DNA from: Apoderus coryli
Lineage: Eukaryota; Arthropoda; Insecta; Coleoptera; Attelabidae
NCBI GenBank assembly: GCA_911728435.2
Contig: OU452216.1
Span: forward strand, 8,010,342-8,074,341
Direction: 5' to 3'
DNA length: 64,000 nt
Shown piece after piece: positions 59,801-64,000 of the stretch (its first letter is position 1; each line of letters starts with the position of its first letter). The notes under the pieces were generated by a model. The model was not told the origin of the DNA and made no database searches. It saw nothing but the letters and a program-made list of their open reading frames with translations. The position numbers and the translations under genes were made by a program.

Positions 59801-60514
59801 TAATTTCCTCCTGCGTCCTGACTTGTACCGGTGCCAATTTCTCCACAGATTCCTCATAGTTTCCGAAACATTTAGTGATTTTCTCGTCAAATGTATTTAC
59901 TAAGTCTTCGAGTGACCCAGAAAATGTCTCTGTGAAATTATCCGATACCGATGCTGTATCCCCATTTTTGAAAATCACCTGCATTGAGACAGACAACGAA
60001 ATTATGCAGAAAGCAAACCAAAACGGGTTGGAAAAATTACGAAACAAAATCATTTATGTTTACTTGTTTCGCATCAAAATTTGAGCGTACCTCGTATAAC
60101 TAACTATATAAATGCACGGTACTTTTAAACCAACTAAAGTATTTTGTTGGTAGTAACCTAATAAAGTAAACAAACACGAATCCTTTCAATTCACAAGACA
60201 AATCGTTTCGGAATTGTAACAAAACCCTGAAGGCATTAAGATACTTTCCATTTCACAACAGATTTGTATAAAAATGAAAAGAGAAATGGTTCACCTACCT
60301 GAGATTTCGGTTGTACAACTTCAGCATTCGAATTGTTTAAAATATCCTCTTTGAATTCCTTTAAAACATCATTAAACTCCTTATTTTTTTTGTTCAGATT
60401 AATATTATTAACTTCATGTTCATTTCTCATAATAGCCGTTTGGAATTCAGTGGAACCCCATTCGTCGGTCTCCTCGAATTGAGCTAGGGGTGCTTCAAAT
60501 TTTAACTCGGCCAT
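47826..60514 (-). CDS. Unc-76: UNC-76/FEZ kinesin adaptor (eight exons, one intron of about 9 kb)
   Basis: Exons, in transcript order: 60514-60299, 59978-59788, 50752-50650, 49215-48939, 48878-48628, 48294-48219, 48150-48085, 47842-47826. They total 1197 nt (398 residues; human FEZ1 392), all GT-AG with matching phases. Motifs: MAELKFEAPLAQFEE at the start, GSLEDLVNTFDEKITKCFGN, QMWWTITGNFGNILPIDWSK across exons 2/3, a coiled coil LSQLNELFLELEVLIREFSE, then YLTTVIPYHIDN, and YILKVICPT at the very end. The last exon encodes only five residues. FEZ proteins link kinesin-1 to cargo in axons and act in axon bundling. In-frame ATGs further upstream (about 60535, 60586) could extend the N-terminus. 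Introns 2 and 3 are crowded with repeats and a hAT element, yet all coding exons are intact. Confidence 0.96.
48466..48580. repeat. Minisatellite CCATAAGTATAGGGTATATG in UNC-76 intron 5
   Basis: There are five imperfect copies of about 24 bp. The complement contains CCCTATACTTA, the core motif of the two arrays at 5.6-9.1 kb. Confidence 0.85.
49456..50190. repeat. 126-bp tandem array bounded by direct repeats in UNC-76 intron 3
   Basis: AGTCGGAA landmarks at 49554, 49680, 49806 and 49932 give a 126-bp period. Units read AATTTTTGTATATACC, then ACTTATACAATAAATAAATG, then TTTTGATGAGATGGTTTTAT. The block ends with a tail containing AAACTTTTATTAGGTATTAA. A 90-bp flank (49456-49548) recurs after the array (about 50100-50190). 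Each flank contains the palindrome GGGTATCATTGATACCC. Confidence 0.88.
50753..51800. other. Left part of UNC-76 intron 2
   Basis: AT-rich intronic DNA without a recognised feature. Confidence 0.4.
52661..53317. other. UNC-76 intron 2, non-repetitive part
   Basis: No feature is recognised. Open frames on either strand (for example 52906-53115) have no domain. Confidence 0.35.
53318..53550 (+). mobile_element. Mariner 5' fragment split by a short element with an exact 20-bp target duplication
   Basis: ACACATAGATGGCGTTACTA at 53322 begins a mariner end like those at 13.08 and 60.94 kb. It is interrupted after 53364 by a 113-bp insert (53365-53477) of the GATATACC/ACTTATACAATAAA family. The target TTTTTCCATATGATTTTTAT is present on both sides (53345-53364 and 53478-53497). 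The uninterrupted version is visible at about 60962. Confidence 0.85.
54161..54212. repeat. Perfect 23-bp-arm hairpin
   Basis: The arm starting ATATAAAACCATCTCATCAA (54161-54183) and its exact reverse complement (54190-54212) are separated by CCCTGT. It is an inverted junction inside the 143-bp repeat block. Confidence 0.9.
54373..56520. other. UNC-76 intron 2, mostly unrecognised, with one GC hairpin
   Basis: A hairpin, GATAATAGCCC (55255-55265) with GGGCTATTATC (55281-55291), encloses the GC-rich TCGGCCTGCGGC in otherwise AT-rich DNA. Open frames at 55127-55351 and 55501-55803 have no domain that I recognise. They may be decayed transposon sequence. An ACACCCTGTATAAT motif lies at about 54568. 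Confidence 0.45.
56608..58660. mobile_element. Cluster of foldback (MITE-like) elements with an 801-bp tandem duplication
   Basis: The basic unit is a palindrome of about 296 bp with arms of about 140 bp and a loop near ACGTGGACACATTG. It begins TTTTGATATACCCTGTATAG and ends with the reverse complement. Copies: 56608-56903, 56939-57236, 57422-57704, 57740-58037, 58223-58505 and a left arm from 58541. The block 56939-57739 is repeated almost perfectly at 57740-58540 with an exact 801-bp shift. Minus-strand frames at 57371-57619 and 58172-58420 are therefore identical and are not genes. The CCCTGTATA end motif matches the short motif scattered elsewhere in the window. Confidence 0.92.
58671..59735 (-). 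mobile_element. hAT transposon, internally deleted, with an 8-bp target duplication
   Basis: The terminal inverted repeats are TAAAGGGCGGAATATATGC (58671) and its complement ending at 59735. The flanks ATAATGAC (58663-58670) and ATAATAAC (59736-59743) match at 7 of 8 bases, the target length of hAT elements. On the minus strand, pieces of a hAT transposase are readable: TRWGTWIKAAIFYAVHFEAL (about 59460-59400), an in-frame stop near 59345, FIKVNFTFIPHI, and the C-terminal dimerisation segment VHVERTFSLYKHIFTDRR (within 59140-58889). The N-terminal half is missing. Both subterminal regions are crowded with ATATGCA, a likely transposase-binding motif. It inserted next to the foldback cluster. 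Confidence 0.92.
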
Positions 60515-60904
60515 TTTCGAGGCCAAATCCCTCATGGCTAGATCACAAACACGAATACACGGCGCGATAGACACACTGACGAACAACAGTACACAAACTG
60601 CTGAAACGAAGACCGAATGAAATGGACGCAGAATCAGCGAGACTCATCCATATCGTGATCGGTAGCCGGGGTATACTTTGCGCGCAATTCCAGTGGCGTA
60701 GCACGCTGTAATCTTCGTTATTTTGTAGAAGTATTTGTCGCTAGACAAATAAAATGCTCCTTCTCACAATTGGGGCTCATATTGAATAAATAAATTAGTG
60801 CCAGTAGTGAAGCTTATTTCTAAAGACAGTTTTTCCGTCTATAGATTATGAAAACTCAATTTGTTAATGATGATTTAAAAGAACTACCAAAAAATGGAAT
60901 TTTA
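60515..60904. promoter_or_regulatory. UNC-76 5' region
   Basis: The sequence upstream of the chosen start is moderately CpG-rich (GTATACTTTGCGCGCAATTCC at about 60670). It probably contains the first exon or promoter. No specific element can be assigned. Confidence 0.4.
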
Positions 60905-61250
60905 ATATTAGGTCATTTAATAAGTTCGCAGGATGACACATAGATGGCGTTACTTAGACTTTTTTCCATATGATTTTTATTGAGTACTATCCTTCATACG
61001 ATATGTGTCTAAATTTGACAGCAATCGGATTATTGGTTCGAGAGTTATAGCATTTTGTGTGGAGCAATGTTTGTTGTTGTGCAATATTATCGATATCAAT
61101 TTTATTACATAAAATAAAAACATATTTTTGGTAATGAATTTCCCGTTCTTACAAAAATTGTGGAACGGTCTTTGACGATAGTATATATATATATATATAT
61201 ATTTATTACTGCACTTTACACTATACGCTGCCATCTATGGTGTGGATACT
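60905..61250 (+). mobile_element. Mariner-type 5' fragment plus AT microsatellite
   Basis: GGTCATTTAATAAGTTCGCA (60913) and ACACATAGATGGCGTTACTT reproduce the left end seen at 13.06 kb. TTGACAGCAATCGGATTATT follows. No transposase codons are recognisable. (TA)n lies at 61182-61202. Near 61230, CGCTGCCATCTATGGTGT resembles the complement of ACACATAGATGGCG and may mark a second, inverted end. Confidence 0.65.
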
Positions 61251-63074
61251 TAAGCAGTAATGTAGAGAATTACAGTTCGCCATATTATGAAAGTTGTGTC
61301 GGTTGTAGATTTCTATGTTGCAACCTACAGATTTCTCTATATTGCCTGGCTATTAGTGCTGGCAAATCTCACTAGATAGAGCCGTATGAAACATTAAACT
61401 GGTGCCATCTATAAGCTCAACTGCTGACTTATGGTTAACAGTTTCCATTTCAACAGAACCGAACTGAAAATTTCTAAAATAATTAGGTTTTCCCAACTTT
61501 AACTTTTCACACCTTAAAATTCTTTTAAAAGAAATGCAACATTCTAGTTTTCACCCTGTATCTTGAAAACCCCCGAGGATATTTTGAATTTCAAAGCAAA
61601 ATCTAAAAGATAATAAAATTTGCCTGATTTTTGAACTCAACTTGTATAGGCAAAGATTAATATACACAAAAATTCAAAGCATAGATAAACCAATGCATAT
61701 CCTCATATCTTTTAAATGTGACACCCTGTATGAATGGCGTGGGTGTCAAAAAATGCAGCATTTGGTAATTGATTGAGAATCTTTACCACAATTTGTTACC
61801 TGATGAATTTTTAGTGAATTTAATCCAGACTTTTGGCTCTCACTATATAATCCAGAGGATGTGCAATATTTATTTTATTCTCCCTCTAAAGAATCAAAAT
61901 TTATGCCTAATAACAACAAAAAAAAACAGTAGCGCATCATTTTTGTTTATTATTATTAGGTTTTAAACACTATTTAAACATTTTTATTTGGAAATAAAAC
62001 GCTGTCACATCCACAAGATTGTTTTAATACTTATCCCTTCTCCACACAATAAAAATCCATGTTTCGACCCTAGCTAGGGTCATCATCAGATTGGATATGA
62101 ATCACACAACTTAGTAGAAAGAAAAAACCAAATAAATACAAACAAACATTGTGAAATGATTTTTTCTTTTTATAAATCATTAGATTAATTTAATCGTTTT
62201 AGCGCTGTGATAAGGGTTGATACAACCCTTAAATTTTCAAATAGCGGTAGGTTTTGATAGTTGCCGCTATTATTCTTGAGAAAATTGGGTTCAAAAGTTA
62301 GAGTTTTATGCAACTTGGTTTTTTCATTTATTTTATCGTCGTATCGGCCGTAGGTAGGTCAGTGGTTTATATTTTTTGAAAAAGAAATTTATTTAATATT
62401 ACCTAAACCGAAAATGTAAAAAAAAAATAATTTCTTGATTGAAAGAAACATTATTATAGAGTCAAAACAATATTAGTAAATATTTTACCGCGTTATTCTG
62501 TCGGGAACTTTGTTGGTGGACGGATCTGCACTTTATACTGGCCCTGTATAATAATAACGTACTCTTCTGATAACACACTAATAGGATACTATTTATTTAA
62601 ATTATTAATTGCATTTAAAATAGGGTATCATTGTTTATTAAATACGTTATTGTTATCAATGTGTCTGCTATATTGCGCGAGTAGTTGATTGTACGTTTTC
62701 TGTTGAAAAAATTGGATTGGTAAGCAATTTTGGATTTTATGTTATAATATTCATAAATTAGTTAAATTTAATAAACTAGTAATAATAATAATAATGATAG
62801 TTAGCTAGATATTAATTTTAAAAGCCCAAAAAACATGCCCCATTATAAGCCATTTTTTTATAGTTACGCCAATGCGTTTTGCAAATAGTAGGGATTTTAT
62901 AAGATGTAGAACATCCTGTAGTAAAATTGGTTCGATAATTTTTTGCTAAATATAGTAACCAATCAATTTACTTAATTTTAAGTCATGTGTCAAATTTATA
63001 CCCTACATGTGGTTTTTTCAGTTTGGTGTTTTTTTTCATTAAAAATTAATTAAACGGTTTAAACTGGTTTAAAA
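61251..63074. other. Intergenic DNA with a palindromic dispersed motif
   Basis: No gene is seen. CATGTTTCGACCCTAGCTAG at 62059, followed by GGGTCATCATCAG, has a counterpart in intron 11 of the ATPase gene (about 39338). AAGGGTTGATACAACCCTT (62205) is a short hairpin. CACCCTGTAT motifs lie at about 61553 and 61723. Confidence 0.45.
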
Positions 63075-63578
63075 ATGTCGGGAAGATTTGGTATTGCATC
63101 TAACGATGCAATTAATGATATTATATCTAATAATATACCAAAAAAAAAACAATCAAATCATGTATGGAAAATATTTCTCGAGTTTTGTGCGACCAGAGAA
63201 GACGAACTGAATGCTGAAACGAGTTTGCATAATTTGGCTAATATATTGAAAGATTATGCGGTAAATATGAGAAAAGCTGACAGAACTGAATATAAAGAAG
63301 CAACTGTAAAAACAATGTGGAATACTACGAGTAGGCTACTCCAGGAAAAATACTTCAAAGACTTCAAAATTGTATTCGACCCGTTTACCAGTGTGATATT
63401 CAAAAATGCGCGAGATGCAAGAAATTCAAAACGTAAAAGATTACAGCAGGATCCAAACAAAAGAAAATGCAGTTCATCAAATTTGAGTTCAAGTGATTTG
63501 GCTGGAATCATTGGATTATGGGATGAATGTACTCCAAAAGGTTTACAATTTTTTTTTACCATATTGTAGCTGTTGAGT
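63075..63578 (+). pseudogene. Crypton/QRICH1-like (tyrosine-recombinase-derived) N-terminal frame, truncated
   Basis: The frame from ATG 63075 reads MSGRFGIASNDAINDIISNN, then WKIFLEFCATREDEL, TVKTMWNTTSRLLQEKYF, DARNSKRKRLQQDPNKRK and LWDECTPKGLQ. This resembles the N-terminal DNA-binding region of Crypton-type transposons and their domesticated relatives (KIAA1958, ZMYM, QRICH1). After KGLQ a T-run shifts the frame. HIVAVE, the expected continuation, is readable one frame over at about 63561-63578. The frame is then cut by the poly(A) end of a minus-strand LINE. The recombinase catalytic domain is absent from the window. The family assignment is from memory of the pattern. Confidence 0.6.
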
Positions 63579-64000
63579 TTTTTTTTTTTTTTATTGAGGA
63601 CGTAGTCTGCGCCAATAGGGGCTTACAGAGCAAGAGGCCCTCATGAACCGCACTCTAGCTGGAACCGCGTGAGTATTACTTCGGATAGAGGCTGTCTTCA
63701 GATTCGTCATAGTTTGTAGCAACACATTAACATACAAGAGTAGAGTACAATAACAAACAGATGGGTATGACATAACATAAACATGAATTATACATTTTAC
63801 AAGCACATACACATACAGTACATATTCCTCATAGGGAAAAAGCTATCAGTCTTTTAAAGACAAAGACTACGCGCCTACTTCTGATTGGAATTTGGTTTCC
63901 ATTACCATACGGACAAAGCTATCGATAGCTATCCACCCTTCACTCGAGCTCAGCATCTGCTCAACAACATTGAATTGAGATATCACCATGGGCAAACTAG
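63579..64000 (-). mobile_element. LINE 3' end, running off the window
   Basis: On the minus strand, a frame entering from the right edge reads NVVEQMLSSSEGWIAIDSFV, then RMVMETKFQSEVGA, and stops at 63867. This resembles the C-terminus of R1-clade LINE polyproteins. A 3' UTR of about 270 bp follows, ending AATAAAAAAAAAA (63579-63596). The poly(A) tail abuts the Crypton-like frame, so this insertion truncates it. The left target-site copy cannot be paired because the 5' end is outside the window. A frame at 63591-63812 is within the UTR and is not a gene. Confidence 0.75.

Noticed and set aside
48610..60586. Treating the UNC-76 N-terminal exons at 59.8-60.5 kb as a different gene from the exons at 47.8-50.8 kb
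   Set aside because: The exon 2 donor ends in phase 2 and exon 3 at 50752 completes the codon, giving the family sequence NECQMWWTITGNFGN across the junction.

Overview
The window is eukaryotic nuclear DNA from an insect, possibly a beetle. It is AT-rich, its genes have short GT-AG introns, and it is loaded with repeats. The evidence for an insect is the set of clear single-copy metazoan genes with insect-like introns (the smallest is 53 bp), LINEs ending in TATTATTATT tails, mariner, hAT and foldback elements, and many copies of the ACCCTGTATA motif common in insect genomes. The order-level assignment is a guess.

Six protein-coding genes can be rebuilt exon by exon with every splice phase matching. 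(1) Minus strand, 17690-24644: a 1173-residue protein with an MBD, a PHD finger, an F-box and leucine-rich repeats. This resembles the KDM2/FBXL19 layout, with an MBD where those proteins carry CXXC. (2) Plus strand, 25633-26703: the pseudophosphatase STYX, 269 residues, with Gly in place of the catalytic Cys. (3) Minus strand, 29088-31069: an NPC2-type sterol-binding protein, 158 residues. (4) Plus strand, 33103-41808: a P5B-type ATPase of the ATP13A2/3 group, 1137 residues in 17 exons. (5) Minus strand, 43931-45387: the splicing factor RBM22, 428 residues. (6) Minus strand, 47826-60514: the kinesin adaptor UNC-76/FEZ, 398 residues in 8 exons with an intron of about 9 kb. They are unrelated housekeeping genes and do not form a pathway. 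Genes 1 and 2 are divergent across about 1 kb.

The first 17 kb hold no host gene that I can support. They contain a deleted LINE, A-rich blocks, a 135-bp array and a 207-217-bp array sharing a dyad core, a 2.7-kb element with terminal inverted repeats, a mariner relic, an array built on the palindrome TCGCATGCGA, and a very regular 213-bp array. The 213-bp family lies on both sides of the last two exons of gene 1. Three introns of gene 1 also carry one minisatellite family.

Further repeats are a 510-bp foldback element (27.5-28.0 kb), a 131-bp satellite in two introns of the ATPase gene, LINE remnants at 41.0 and 43.2 kb, and several repeat systems inside UNC-76 introns. The UNC-76 set includes a tandem-repeat element with a constant 3' tail and one exact 20-bp target duplication, a foldback array with an 801-bp duplication, and a hAT element with a near-perfect 8-bp target duplication. 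The right edge holds a Crypton/QRICH1-like reading frame cut by a minus-strand LINE that runs off the window.
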